From Thermoplasmata archaeon (lineage in GTDB: Archaea > Thermoplasmatota > Thermoplasmata > Thermoplasmatales > GCA-001856825), in contig JAJYUV010000011.1 in the NCBI GenBank assembly GCA_021792355.1, positions 1 through 46,631 of the forward strand: a DNA stretch of 46,631 bases, read 5' to 3'. Every line of letters starts with the position of its first letter. Position 1 is the stretch's first letter. The notes under the pieces are model-generated. The model saw nothing but the letters and a program-made list of their open reading frames with translations. It was not told the DNA's origin and made no database searches. Shown here one piece after another: positions 1 through 8,716 of this stretch. The position numbers and the translations under genes are program-made.

Positions 1-103
1 GAATTTCTCCGTGCTCGAATAGAAGTCTTCCTACTGTGGTCGACTTACCATGATCAACGTGACCAATGGTTACGAGATTCAGATGTGGTTTTTGCGTAGC
101 CAT
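1..103 (-). CDS. tuf: Translation elongation factor EF-1alpha (aEF1A), N-terminal fragment, runs off the window
   Basis: The first 34 codons read on the minus strand from the ATG at 103 give an N-terminus containing the G1 P-loop GHVDHGKST, diagnostic of aEF1A, the GTPase that delivers aminoacyl-tRNA to the ribosome. The rest of the gene lies beyond the left edge. A GGAGG Shine-Dalgarno sequence lies at 113-117, about 9 nt before the start. The AT-rich block TATATAC near 151-157 could be its own TATA box. It is the last visible gene of the str-type series S12, S7, EF-2, EF-1alpha. The identification is secure although only the start is seen. Confidence 0.95.
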   Translation of the reverse strand, partial: MATQKPHLNLVTIGHVDHGKSTTVGRLLFEHGEI

Positions 104-234
104 ACTATTGTGCCTCCATATTATACTTAGCTACCGCCTATTTTATCTCCGTATATATCCTTTGTTGTGTCAGTTTCTGGTCCCACACATTGACCGTGCG
201 GATTGCGGGCGGTAGTCCATTTCTCCGGAATCTG

Positions 235-816
235 TCACCCGAAGAAGAGTATGTAAACTGCAGTCAGGAAAAGTGCAAGAACGACAAACAAATCGACTGT
301 CGAAGGCTTTAATCTAGAGAGACTCCTCACAACCCCTATCATTACTACATCCAACACCAACAACAGTGCGGCAATGCTTGTTACGACAAAAGCGATGCTC
401 ACAAATGCTATCTCCGAGTTTCCAAAACGGAACGATGCTATTATTATTGGCAAAAGTACTGGATCGGGAAAAATGCTCACCAGAAGGGAAGTGCCCTCTA
501 TGTTCTTGATCTTCCTTCCTTCTCTGATACTGTTTACCAGAACGTAAACCCCTACTGCTACTAACACAATGATGGAAACTTCTTTAAGCGAGTTGATTCC
601 AAAAATGTTCACTCCGAGGAAGAGGGCAAACAGTGATAGGATTACGGAAGAGGACCCATGAAGAAATCCCAGGAGTGCAGAGATTCCCAGGACTCTTCTC
701 TTCGTATAATTTCTCTTTACTGACAGAGCCGTTAGAGGAAGCCAGTGATCCGGGGCGACCATGTGAAGGGATGCTATAACTACGGCTATCCCTATGTATA
801 TCAGGCCCGGATACAT
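235..816 (-). CDS. Polytopic membrane protein, UreH/NicO-like metal transporter family (tentative)
   Basis: A 193-residue, very hydrophobic protein with about six predicted membrane segments. Near the N-terminus is H-x4-PDHW (H18, D23, H24) and further on GFLHGSSS (H53). Paired HxxxxDHW and HG(S) motifs are typical of UreH/HupE/NicO-like membrane proteins that move nickel or cobalt or are related to sulfite exporters. The substrate cannot be told here. There is no clear SD; an AT-rich TTTAATACC lies about 25-30 nt upstream, so it may be transcribed leaderless on its own. It sits between EF-2 and EF-1alpha on the same strand, an unusual position for a non-translation gene. Family assignment is by motif resemblance only. 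Confidence 0.55.
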   Translation of the reverse strand: MYPGLIYIGIAVVIASLHMVAPDHWLPLTALSVKRNYTKRRVLGISALLGFLHGSSSVILSLFALFLGVNIFGINSLKEVSIIVLVAVGVYVLVNSIREGRKIKNIEGTSLLVSIFPDPVLLPIIIASFRFGNSEIAFVSIAFVVTSIAALLLVLDVVMIGVVRSLSRLKPSTVDLFVVLALFLTAVYILFFG

Positions 817-931
817 TTTCTGATTATCATTCCTTGGTATTAAATTGTCTTTTGGCAGAATCCTAAAAAGAACTCAAAAAATATGGAAAAGAAGGAACAG
901 GGTTCCTCCATTGGGGATGATATAAGAAAAC

Positions 932-3136
932 TCAAAGCTCTGCGTAGTATTTCGCGTCGTAGGGTTCTGGCTTTAGCCCTTTTCTCTCCCTGATCTTAGC
1001 GACTACTTGTGCCTGCAAGTCCCTCGGCACCATCTGGTGACCGTGATTCTCCGTGGACCAGAGCACTCTTCCTCCTGTGGCACCTCTTATCGCTGATGCA
1101 AACCCAAACATTTCGGGTACAGGAACCATCGCAGAAATCTTGGACTGTTCTCCTTCCTGCTCCATTTCAGTAATGACCCCCCTTCTCTGCTGGAATTCCC
1201 TAGTTACCGATCCTGATTCCTCTAAAGGGGTATCTACGAAGACTTTCTGAATGGGTTCTAGAAGTATTCGGTTTGCCATGCACATCGCCCCGTATATGGC
1301 ATTCCTCACAGCAGGTATTACCTGAGCTGGCCCCCTGTGAATGCTGTCCTCGTGTAGCTTCGCGTCTACTAACATGACTTTGACTCCGTACACTCTCTCG
1401 TTTGCAAGGGGTCCCCTATCCATTGCTTCCGTGAATGCCTCCTTTACTAACTCCATAGTTTCACTCAAGTACTGAATACCCTTTGTCATGTCGAGGAGAA
1501 CATTCGGACCATGAACTGCTTCTATCCCCTTCGCCTCGTCCCTATCTAGTCCCAGTCCCTGAAGTGTCGCAATTACAGCCTTCTTATCCTTTATCCTATC
1601 AGCCTGTGCAATGTCACCCTTGAGGATTGCTTCCACAATTGGTTTTTCTAAAGGTTCAACTTCAACATAGAACCTGTTGTGCTTGTTCGGAGACTTTCCT
1701 TCGAACGGCCCACCTTTGGTCTGGACTGTTTCCCTGTATACTACTATCGGATCGGAGGTATCCACTTCTACCTTGTGATCGTTCTTTATTCTGTAGAGTG
1801 TAACGTCCAGGTGCAGTTCTCCCATACCCGACATCAGGTGCTCTCCTGTTTCCTGATTAATTTCTACCTCGATACTAGGGTCAGCCTTTGCAATTGTTCT
1901 CAGAACCTCTATGAGCCTGGGAAGATCCTTAGTATGCTTTGCTTCTATCGCCACCGTGACGACCGGCTCAGAATAGTGGACCATCGGTTCGAAAACTTCC
2001 ATGTTCCCTATACTTGACACGGTAGATCCTGCGATTGCATCCTTGAGGCCCACAACTGCAGGGATATTTCCAGCATCCATCTCATCTACCGGTATCCTGT
2101 CCGGACCAACCATCATTGCCAACTGCTGTACCTTGTACTTTTTATCCCCTGTACCGGAAATATAAAGCTCGACGCCCTTCACTAGTTTTCCACTGAAGAG
2201 TCTTCCAACAGCAACCTCTCCCGCGTGCTCATCAATTATAATCTTGGTGATCATCATCATTACCGGACCATTCGAATCACAGGTCGTCATTGCCTTTCCA
2301 ACTTCAGACGTTATATCTCCCTTCCATATCTGTGGAATCCTGTAGACCTGAGCTACCTTCGGAGAAGGAAGGTGATGCACCACTGCGTCCAGGAGAACTT
2401 TGTGCAGTGGGGATTTTTTGGCCAGGGTCTTCTGGTCACCGGCTTGGAGATGCTGATAGACCTCCTTGAAACCTATCGATGATCTGGGAGTATATTTGGT
2501 TGAAACAGCCCAGTTGTTGAACGCAGAACCGAAAATAACTGACCCATTCTCTACGTTGACCTGCCACGAATCCTTGAATTCCTCCGGGGCATATCTTTTC
2601 AAAAGCCTGTTAACCTCAGTGATTATCTTGACGAACCTCTTCATCATATCCTCTGGGCCGAGTTTCAGTTCATTTATCAGTCTGTCGACCTTGTTTATGA
2701 AGAGTATTGGTTTGACCTTCTCCCTAAGAGCCTGACGGATGACGGTCTCGGTCTGGGGCATTGGTCCCTCAACTGAATCAACCACTATGACTGCACCGTC
2801 CACTGCCCTCATCGCTCTCGTAACGTCTCCGCCGAAGTCTACGTGTCCGGGAGTGTCTATCAGATTTACAAGATATGTTGTCCCTTCGACCTCGTGAACC
2901 ATTGACGCAGATGCAGCATTTATTGTGATTCCCCTAGCCTGCTCCTGCTCATCGAAGTCGAGGACAAGCTGTTTTCCCGCCAGTTCCTCGCTCATCATGC
3001 CTGCGCCTGCTATCAGGTTATCAGACAACGTAGTCTTGCCGTGATCTATGTGTGCAGCTATTCCAATGTTTCTAATCCTGGTTATATCCTTCATTATTTC
3101 AGAAGCTTTCTGAATGTTGTCCTCTTTTCTTCCCAT
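932..3136 (-). CDS. fusA: Archaeal translation elongation factor 2 (aEF2)
   Basis: A 734-residue ribosomal translocase GTPase of the usual archaeal length. G1 AHIDHGKTT is at about residues 28-36, followed by RGITI (switch I), DTPGH (G3) and NKVD (G4). Near the C-terminus is the loop with NHGHQMVPRD, which carries the histidine that archaea convert to diphthamide and that diphtheria toxin targets in eukaryotes. The ATG start is 6 nt downstream of the rps7 stop, and an AGGTGA SD overlaps that stop codon, so translation is probably coupled to S7 in the S12-S7-EF-2 operon. Nothing is missing or broken. Confidence 0.99.
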   Translation of the reverse strand: MGRKEDNIQKASEIMKDITRIRNIGIAAHIDHGKTTLSDNLIAGAGMMSEELAGKQLVLDFDEQEQARGITINAASASMVHEVEGTTYLVNLIDTPGHVDFGGDVTRAMRAVDGAVIVVDSVEGPMPQTETVIRQALREKVKPILFINKVDRLINELKLGPEDMMKRFVKIITEVNRLLKRYAPEEFKDSWQVNVENGSVIFGSAFNNWAVSTKYTPRSSIGFKEVYQHLQAGDQKTLAKKSPLHKVLLDAVVHHLPSPKVAQVYRIPQIWKGDITSEVGKAMTTCDSNGPVMMMITKIIIDEHAGEVAVGRLFSGKLVKGVELYISGTGDKKYKVQQLAMMVGPDRIPVDEMDAGNIPAVVGLKDAIAGSTVSSIGNMEVFEPMVHYSEPVVTVAIEAKHTKDLPRLIEVLRTIAKADPSIEVEINQETGEHLMSGMGELHLDVTLYRIKNDHKVEVDTSDPIVVYRETVQTKGGPFEGKSPNKHNRFYVEVEPLEKPIVEAILKGDIAQADRIKDKKAVIATLQGLGLDRDEAKGIEAVHGPNVLLDMTKGIQYLSETMELVKEAFTEAMDRGPLANERVYGVKVMLVDAKLHEDSIHRGPAQVIPAVRNAIYGAMCMANRILLEPIQKVFVDTPLEESGSVTREFQQRRGVITEMEQEGEQSKISAMVPVPEMFGFASAIRGATGGRVLWSTENHGHQMVPRDLQAQVVAKIRERKGLKPEPYDAKYYAEL

Positions 3137-3142
3137 CCAAAA

Positions 3143-3709
3143 TCACCTAGCTGAGGCAGCCTGTCTTTCCTTGTCGTCCTTCTCTTTTATAGAGTAACAG
3201 TTCGGATCGTTTTTAGCAGCTGCAATAATCTCATCCGCGAGAGCATCCTTCATGTTCTTCTTCGTTTTTTTCGCAGTCTGTCTTGCTCCGAAAGAAATGT
3301 TTCGTATCGCAAGATCAAGTCTCCTTGAGGAACTGGTATCTACCGACTTTGGTACGGCAATTCCACCGTATTTAAGTCTGGTGATCTCCTCTCTTGGACC
3401 TGCGTTCTGGATCGCGTTGACGTATACCTGAACTGGGTTTTCTTTCGTCTTCTTCTCAACGATCTCAAAGGCAAGTTTCACTGTCCTATATGCACTCTGC
3501 TTCTTCCCAGTCCACCTAATGGTTCGCATGAGGTTGTTTATCAGTCTTTCAACCACATTCATCTGTGCCTTTCCCATGAACTTGTTCGCGTGCTTTCCAC
3601 CACTGTGAAGCGTTGCTGTTGGCTTCAGGGATATGTACTTGGTGAGACCTGGATCCACGATAGATATTCCTTCAGTCTCCCACTTTTCAAAAACGAGAAT
3701 ACCTGCCAT
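3143..3709 (-). CDS. rps7: 30S ribosomal protein S7
   Basis: A 188-residue S7, which nucleates assembly of the 30S head and binds the 3' domain of 16S rRNA. Seen in the sequence are the S7 core with GGKHANKFMGKAQ, then ERLINNLMR, the VYVNAIQNAGPREE block, and a basic C-terminus. The open frame extends upstream to 3946, but that extension lies inside rps12. The start at MAGILV (ATG 3707-3709) is preferred because it has an AGGTGAG SD overlapping the rps12 stop and gives the normal archaeal S7 length. It is 5 nt downstream of rps12 and 6 nt upstream of EF-2, in one operon. Confidence 0.97.
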   Translation of the reverse strand: MAGILVFEKWETEGISIVDPGLTKYISLKPTATLHSGGKHANKFMGKAQMNVVERLINNLMRTIRWTGKKQSAYRTVKLAFEIVEKKTKENPVQVYVNAIQNAGPREEITRLKYGGIAVPKSVDTSSSRRLDLAIRNISFGARQTAKKTKKNMKDALADEIIAAAKNDPNCYSIKEKDDKERQAASAR

Positions 3710-3714
3710 TTGAC

Positions 3715-4143
3715 TCACCTGACCGGTTTCTCCTTTCTCCCTTTCACCAGCTCTTTGAGGGAAACGTTGTTGACCTTTATGACCTTGTATCTCACTCCTG
3801 GAATATCTCCCTTTGATCTGCCCATTCTCCCCCCAATTCCTTCCACTACAACCTCGTCGTGTTCGTCGATGAAATTGATTGCACCGTCTCCAGGCGCAAA
3901 TGCAGTCAGCTGCCTGCCGTTCTTTATCAATTGTATCTTGACACACTTCCTTATTGCAGAATTAGGCTGTTTCGCTTCTATTCCAACTTTTTCTATGACG
4001 ATACCTCTTGCCTGCGGGGCACCTTCCAGAGGATCGCTCTTTACCTTCAGTCTCAATACTCTTCTCTTATAATCTCTATCCGACCATCGTAACTTGTCCC
4101 TATTCATTCTAACCTGTTTTCCACCCATTAGTCCGTTAGGCAA
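3715..4143 (-). CDS. rps12: 30S ribosomal protein S12
   Basis: A 142-residue archaeal S12 (uS12), the decoding-centre protein of the small subunit. The conserved KQPNSAIRK loop, site of classical streptomycin-resistance mutations, is present, followed by [10 protein letters not shown] and the [15 protein letters not shown]-terminal block. The start is an unusual TTG at 4141-4143, giving M-P-N-G-L as in other archaeal S12 proteins. It is supported by a GAGGTGA SD at 4149-4155. It is the first gene of the operon, and the upstream region carries a TATA-like element inside overlapping palindromes. Confidence 0.97.
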   Translation of the reverse strand: MPNGLMGGKQVRMNRDKLRWSDRDYKRRVLRLKVKSDPLEGAPQARGIVIEKVGIEAKQPNSAIRKCVKIQLIKNGRQLTAFAPGDGAINFIDEHDEVVVEGIGGRMGRSKGDIPGVRYKVIKVNNVSLKELVKGRKEKPVR

Positions 4144-4177
4144 TTATTTCACCTCAAGGCGCCTTTCAAAATGGTAA

Positions 4178-4203
4178 AGGCATATAAAAATATGCCTATA
4201 GGC
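4178..4203 (-). promoter_or_regulatory. Probable promoter of the S12 operon with overlapping palindromes
   Basis: AGGCATAT (4178-4185) and ATATGCCT (4190-4197) form a perfect 8-bp inverted repeat around AAAA, and a second perfect palindrome GCCTATAGGC spans 4194-4203. On the minus strand the AT-rich core reads as a TATA-like box about 40 nt upstream of the TTG start, which leaves room for the leader with its SD. The dyad over the TATA box could be an operator. This is inferred from position only. Confidence 0.45.
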
Positions 4204-4302
4204 ACTCTGGGAGAAATGGCTTCAAGCGCTTTCATGACCATGTAAATTCAATTGGAGATTCTATGGCAAAGGAATGCGGGATCACCGACGACAACACGTT
4301 AT

Positions 4303-4716
4303 TCAGAGAAGTGAAACAACCTTTGGATAGAGCTCATTTTCCTCTTGCTTGTGATGTTCTGCCAGCATCTCTTTCAACATGTTTAGATCATTTTCTGTTT
4401 CCGTCCATCCTGTGTACGTGGACTCTACTGACTGCTCAACCAGCTTCATGATCTTGGGGTGCTCTTGAAGGATCTTAATGTATGGCTCAGAGGCTTCTTT
4501 TCCAATTTTGTCTATGAGAAACTTAAGCAGTACTCCCTCTTCATCAATGATGTGCTGTGAAAGGGTTTCGCGGACGTCCGCAATGACTGGAAAAGCTCCG
4601 CTCAGATTTCCTGTCTTGTAGGTGATTACTGCATCGTCAATCGTGGCAGGCAGTGAAGCGTGTTCTTCTTTGAGTTTCTCAATCAGTTCCTTGATCGGCA
4701 GTTCCCTTGGTTTCAT
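4303..4716 (-). CDS. Hemerythrin HHE cation-binding domain protein
   Basis: A 137-residue all-helical protein with the histidine/acidic pattern of the HHE family: H19, then H55 with E59/E60, H86, and H121/H122 with E126 in HHKQEENELYP. Such proteins bind a di-iron site in a four-helix bundle and sense or buffer oxygen, NO or iron. The exact role here is unknown. The gene stands alone, convergent with no partner and divergent from the APC permease. A TTAAAT element about 25 nt before the ATG, without SD, suggests a leaderless transcript. Confidence 0.8.
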   Translation of the reverse strand: MKPRELPIKELIEKLKEEHASLPATIDDAVITYKTGNLSGAFPVIADVRETLSQHIIDEEGVLLKFLIDKIGKEASEPYIKILQEHPKIMKLVEQSVESTYTGWTETENDLNMLKEMLAEHHKQEENELYPKVVSLL

Positions 4717-4899
4717 ATCTGGTTAATCCTATGTATCATTTAATCTTTTCAAGATTGGTTCCGTAATTTTTTGGAACGAGCTCTTTTCTGTGAGCTGCTT
4801 GAATTACGTTCTCGTCAAATGAATGGAATCCGCTGGTTCTTACCGTTTAAAATGTAATGATACCAAAAATGTTTAAATACGACCAAATCAATTGAATCT

Positions 4900-6501
4900 A
4901 TGTCAGAAAATTTGCACCTCAAGAGAGAGCTCTCCTTTTTTGACTTGGTAATTCTAGGAATCGTTGGGGCTATTGGTACTGGCGTTCTATTTTCCACTGC
5001 AGGAATGACTGGGATCGCTGGCCCTGGCAGTCTTCTTTCGTGGTTACTCGGAGGAATTTTTTACTTGTTTATTGGGTTCACTTATATAGAGCTGTCCGCA
5101 ACATATCCTGAGGCAGGAGGGCCATCTAGGTACGTACTTTACACTCACGGTTGGTTCACGAATTTGATAAACTCCTTCGCTGATCTCATATGGTATCTTT
5201 TCATCGCACCCATTGAGGCGTTTGCGATAGTTTATGGACTCACAATTTTCTATCCCAGTCTGGTAACTGCAAAGGGATTCCCTACGTTTTTAGGGGCAGG
5301 ACTTGCCGTACTTCTCTTACTCATAATGCTTCCGTTCAATTATTTCGGTACAAAGGTCTTCGGAAGGTCCACCCTTGTCCTTGGAATTGTAAAACTTGTT
5401 TTTTACTTGGCTGTCGCATTTGGACTTGCGGCTGTCGTGTTTCACGCAGTCAACTTCACGATATATGGTGGAGTGGCTCCTTTTGGTGCAGCGGGTATTT
5501 TCGCAGCAACACCTCTTGCAATGTTCGCATTCGGAGGAATCAGGGTCTTACCGGACTATGCAGAAGAATCCAAGAACTTCAAGAAACTTCCGCTTGCAAT
5601 TGTCATCGTAGTAGTCGGCCAACTTCTGATATACCTATTGTTTGATTTCGTCTTTGTAAGCGGTATAGACTGGAACAGACTTGGCATTACCCCTGGAAAC
5701 TGGGCAGGTGTAAGCGGGATATCTGGAAATCCATTCATCACCATGTCTCACAGCTACAATGCTCCTTTTCTGTTCATTCTTACCCTGATCATTGGGATCA
5801 TAGGTCCTTTCGTGGTAGGTTACATCTACGTCGGGGGAGGCTCGAGGATAATGTATGCGATGAGCAGGACTCAGATTATGCCCCAGATTGCAAAATTCCT
5901 TCACAAGAAATTCATAATTCCTTACTGGGCAATCCTTATAATGATCTTGGTTGGAGCATTCCTTGCCTTCCTCGCTGCACCCCTTCCGAATATATATACC
6001 CTTATTGAGGACGCTGTTGTAGCGGGTTACCTGGGATTCTCTGTGAACCCAGTGGCACTGGTTGTGACAAGGAGGCAGGGGCAGACAAAATGGAAGGTAC
6101 CAGGCGGTTCCGTTCTCGCAGTGTTTGGATTTGCATCCGCAGCGCTGATTGTGTTCTGGAGCGGTTGGATAACGGTATACTATGCCGTCCTGATTCTGCT
6201 GGCCGCAGTCATAATATTCGGCATTATAGTACCATTCGCAAGAGGCACCTGGAGAAGGGACCTCAAGCATTTCCCTAATTCCCTCTGGTACATCTTTTAT
6301 ATAGCCTTCCTACTGTTCATGACCTATATAGGAAGTGACGGCGCACTGAACCTGGTATCTTTCTATGAAGCGACTGCGATAACCGTAGTGGTTTCCCTGG
6401 CAGTGTTCTTCCCACTTGGGGTAATGTCAGGATTGAAAACCAAACTGGAAGTCCCTGAGTACAGGGCAGATGTGGAGGTTTCCTCGACAGGAGCAAAGTA
6501 A
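4900..6501 (+). CDS. APC-family amino acid permease
   Basis: A 533-residue membrane protein with about 12-14 hydrophobic segments. The N-terminal stretch ILGIVGAIGTGVLF is the glycine-rich TM1 signature of amino acid-polyamine-organocation carriers, and EAGGPSRY follows, matching the conserved (E)xGGxY region. It presumably imports amino acids across the cytoplasmic membrane; the substrate cannot be read from the sequence. A strong TATA-like box GTTTAAATAC (4871-4880) sits about 25 nt upstream of the ATG, so the mRNA is probably leaderless. An ornithine cyclodeaminase-like frame follows after 10 nt on the same strand, hinting at amino or imino acid use. Confidence 0.9.
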   Translation: MSENLHLKRELSFFDLVILGIVGAIGTGVLFSTAGMTGIAGPGSLLSWLLGGIFYLFIGFTYIELSATYPEAGGPSRYVLYTHGWFTNLINSFADLIWYLFIAPIEAFAIVYGLTIFYPSLVTAKGFPTFLGAGLAVLLLLIMLPFNYFGTKVFGRSTLVLGIVKLVFYLAVAFGLAAVVFHAVNFTIYGGVAPFGAAGIFAATPLAMFAFGGIRVLPDYAEESKNFKKLPLAIVIVVVGQLLIYLLFDFVFVSGIDWNRLGITPGNWAGVSGISGNPFITMSHSYNAPFLFILTLIIGIIGPFVVGYIYVGGGSRIMYAMSRTQIMPQIAKFLHKKFIIPYWAILIMILVGAFLAFLAAPLPNIYTLIEDAVVAGYLGFSVNPVALVVTRRQGQTKWKVPGGSVLAVFGFASAALIVFWSGWITVYYAVLILLAAVIIFGIIVPFARGTWRRDLKHFPNSLWYIFYIAFLLFMTYIGSDGALNLVSFYEATAITVVVSLAVFFPLGVMSGLKTKLEVPEYRADVEVSSTGAK

Positions 6502-6511
6502 TTCCCTAGAA

Positions 6512-7437
6512 ATGCTTGTAATCGGCGATTCGGATATTCCAGATGACCAGAACTACAAAGCGATCTCTGAAGAACTGAGGTTACAGTTCGCCAAGCTTGA
6601 AAAAGGAACGTCAAGAAACTTGTACAGGACTAGGCTGGAGACTGGGCAAGGGATCCTGGACATAATGGGGGAATAGATGAAGAGGAGCACTTAGGAGCTG
6701 TAAAGCAGTACTTCTTCGGTCAAAAGATAGATTTTCTTATTTCCCTCTTTTCAACAGAGAATTCTGAGATACTAGCCATTTTTCCGGGAAGGAAAGTAAC
6801 CAGAATCAGGACAGCTGGTGCCTCAGCTCTGGCAACAGACATTCTTTCTCCAAAGAATTCCAGCGTACTCGGATGCATAGGGGTTGGTTATCAGGCTTAT
6901 GAACAGATAAGAGCTATATCTCAGATTCGACAGATAAAGAAAGTATTAGCTAGCGACATAGACGAAAGCAAATTGGAGATTTTCAGGCATGAGATTTATG
7001 GGAGTCTTGGGATAGAAACCGTTGTGGATAAGCGAGTGAGTGAAAGTTTCAGGGAAGCGGATATAATAATTACTGCGACCACCTCCAGTACCCCAGTGAT
7101 AAATGACAAATATATCAGGGGCGACTGTTACATTAACTCAATCGGCAGCTATACTCCCGAGATGAGAGAGATCGAGAGATCCACTATCTGCGAATCCAGG
7201 GTAGTAGCTGTAGATTCTCTAGAAGAGACGTCAAAGAGCACGGGTGAAATAATTGATGCGCTATCCTCTGGTTGCCTGAAAAGGGGTGACATAAACCAAT
7301 TTACGGACCTTGTCAGTGGAAAGATAAGGTCGCGGAATGGCGTTCGGCGTGAAGGAAGCTACTTCAAATCTATTGGTGTGGGGCTGGAAGATCTGGCAAT
7401 CGCAAAGTACCTTTATTCGAGCTTATCTTCTGACTAG
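6512..7437 (+). pseudogene. Ornithine cyclodeaminase / mu-crystallin family gene with a -1 frameshift
   Basis: The ATG at 6512 opens a frame reading MLVIGDSDI and later RTRLE, typical of the start of this NAD(P)-dependent family (ornithine cyclodeaminase, alanine dehydrogenase, ketimine reductase). It stops at a TAG just after the run of five Gs at 6667-6671. One extra G would join it to the second frame, which continues GGIDEEEHLG, then LAIFPGRKV, the Rossmann segment LGCIGVGYQA and ITATTSSTPV to the stop at 7437. The corrected product would be about 308 residues, close to normal family length. It is either a true single-base deletion, programmed slippage or a homopolymer sequencing error. 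It is 10 nt behind the APC permease. Confidence 0.8.
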
Positions 7438-7475
7438 ATTCTCGAGCTAGACGAAGTTTCTGCTCGATGGGTAGG

Positions 7476-8675
7476 TTAATAGATAGTACCTATCTTCGTG
7501 TACTTTGACGTAATCAATTTCCCTTGACTAAACCGATCGGGACTAAAGTTTCTCCAGTCAAATGTTGCACGATCTAGATCCACGTCCGTTACCATCTCTG
7601 AGGTTATCAATCCGTATGCGGGAGATAGTTTGAACCCGTGGCCACTCAGTCCCGCGCAAACAAATACTCCGTCTAATCCAATCTTCTCTAGGGGGGATAT
7701 TATCGCTTGCCCGTCCGGTGTCATATCGTAGAGTCCAGTCACGGATGATACTATGGTGGCATCTCCCATGCCGGGTATTCTGCTTGTCAGTCGACCAACG
7801 TAATCTTCAATGTAATTGTAGTCTGCCACTTCCGGCAGATTACCTTCAGGGTCTACCGGTCTGTTGTCGATATCAGGGTCTAGACTGCCGACAGCGAGTA
7901 AGGATGACCCCTCCATCTTATAGTAAGCGAGATTCGGAGGGTCCCAGAGTATTGGCTTTTCCCCTTGAAAAACGGGAGGCCTCTTTAGATATATCACTGC
8001 GTGCTGAGAAGCAGTTATTCGGAGAAGACTGCCCTTCGAAATTCCAGAATTACTTAGCAGCTTGTTTGTCCAAACGTTTGTCGCAAGTATAACCTTTTTT
8101 CCTGATATACTCGAGCCGTCATTCAGATCGACCAAGACTCCATCTTTCTTGGACTCGACTCTCATGACCTCTCTTCCGATTTTCACTACTGCCCCATTCT
8201 TTCTTGCCTGTTCTGCATATGAGTTTGATACCGCCACAGGATCAGCATAACCGGCGTGTGGTTCGAAAACTACATAGTCGAATCCTTCCAGGGATGCCCC
8301 CGGGAAATGCCTTTCTATTTCTTTGGGAGACAGTTCCACTTCCTCTATGCCCAGTCTTCTCAGCATCTCAACATTTTCCTTTGCAGTTTCCCGATACTTT
8401 TCATCAAAGGGAAATAACATGCCTGGCTGGTGGAGTCCTGAAAAGCCGATGGAATCGAATTTTGAAATAAAATCATATGAATACTTCCCCATCGCAGCGA
8501 TCAATTCGTTGCTGTAATGGGTCCTTATTAGAGCACTGGACTTACCGGTGTTTCCAGCGGCAATACCCCTCGAGTCCAGCAGTAGGACCTTCCTGCCATA
8601 TTTTCTGAGATGATAAGAAATGCTCGTACCTGTGCTTCCCGCGCCCACAATTATGAAGTCGAAGTCCGTGTACAT
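7476..8675 (-). CDS. FAD-dependent oxidoreductase of the DAO family (glycine/D-amino acid/sarcosine oxidase-like)
   Basis: A 399-residue protein beginning with the dinucleotide-binding fold FIIVGAGSTGTSISYHL (GxGxxG) and ending with GVFVCAGLSGHGFKLSPA, the second FAD-contacting motif characteristic of DAO-family flavoproteins. These enzymes oxidise secondary or primary amines such as sarcosine, glycine, proline or D-amino acids. The substrate is not predictable here. It converges on the cyclodeaminase-like gene with only 38 bp between them, and the adjacent APC permease suggests a small amino/imino-acid module. ATG start; no obvious SD. Length is normal for the family. Confidence 0.88.
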   Translation of the reverse strand: MYTDFDFIIVGAGSTGTSISYHLRKYGRKVLLLDSRGIAAGNTGKSSALIRTHYSNELIAAMGKYSYDFISKFDSIGFSGLHQPGMLFPFDEKYRETAKENVEMLRRLGIEEVELSPKEIERHFPGASLEGFDYVVFEPHAGYADPVAVSNSYAEQARKNGAVVKIGREVMRVESKKDGVLVDLNDGSSISGKKVILATNVWTNKLLSNSGISKGSLLRITASQHAVIYLKRPPVFQGEKPILWDPPNLAYYKMEGSSLLAVGSLDPDIDNRPVDPEGNLPEVADYNYIEDYVGRLTSRIPGMGDATIVSSVTGLYDMTPDGQAIISPLEKIGLDGVFVCAGLSGHGFKLSPAYGLITSEMVTDVDLDRATFDWRNFSPDRFSQGKLITSKYTKIGTIY

Positions 8676-8716
8676 ATTAACGCAACAGTAATCCGTACTA
8701 TAATTTAGTCCTTGAT

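Noticed and set aside
3710..3946. Upstream extension of the rps7 frame giving a 267-residue protein
   Set aside because: The extension lies inside rps12 in another frame and has no ribosomal-protein character. The start at 3709 has an SD and gives the normal S7 length.
5635..6270. Minus-strand 211-codon frame inside the APC permease
   Set aside because: It is a shadow of the plus-strand membrane protein, with no recognisable domain and no start signal.
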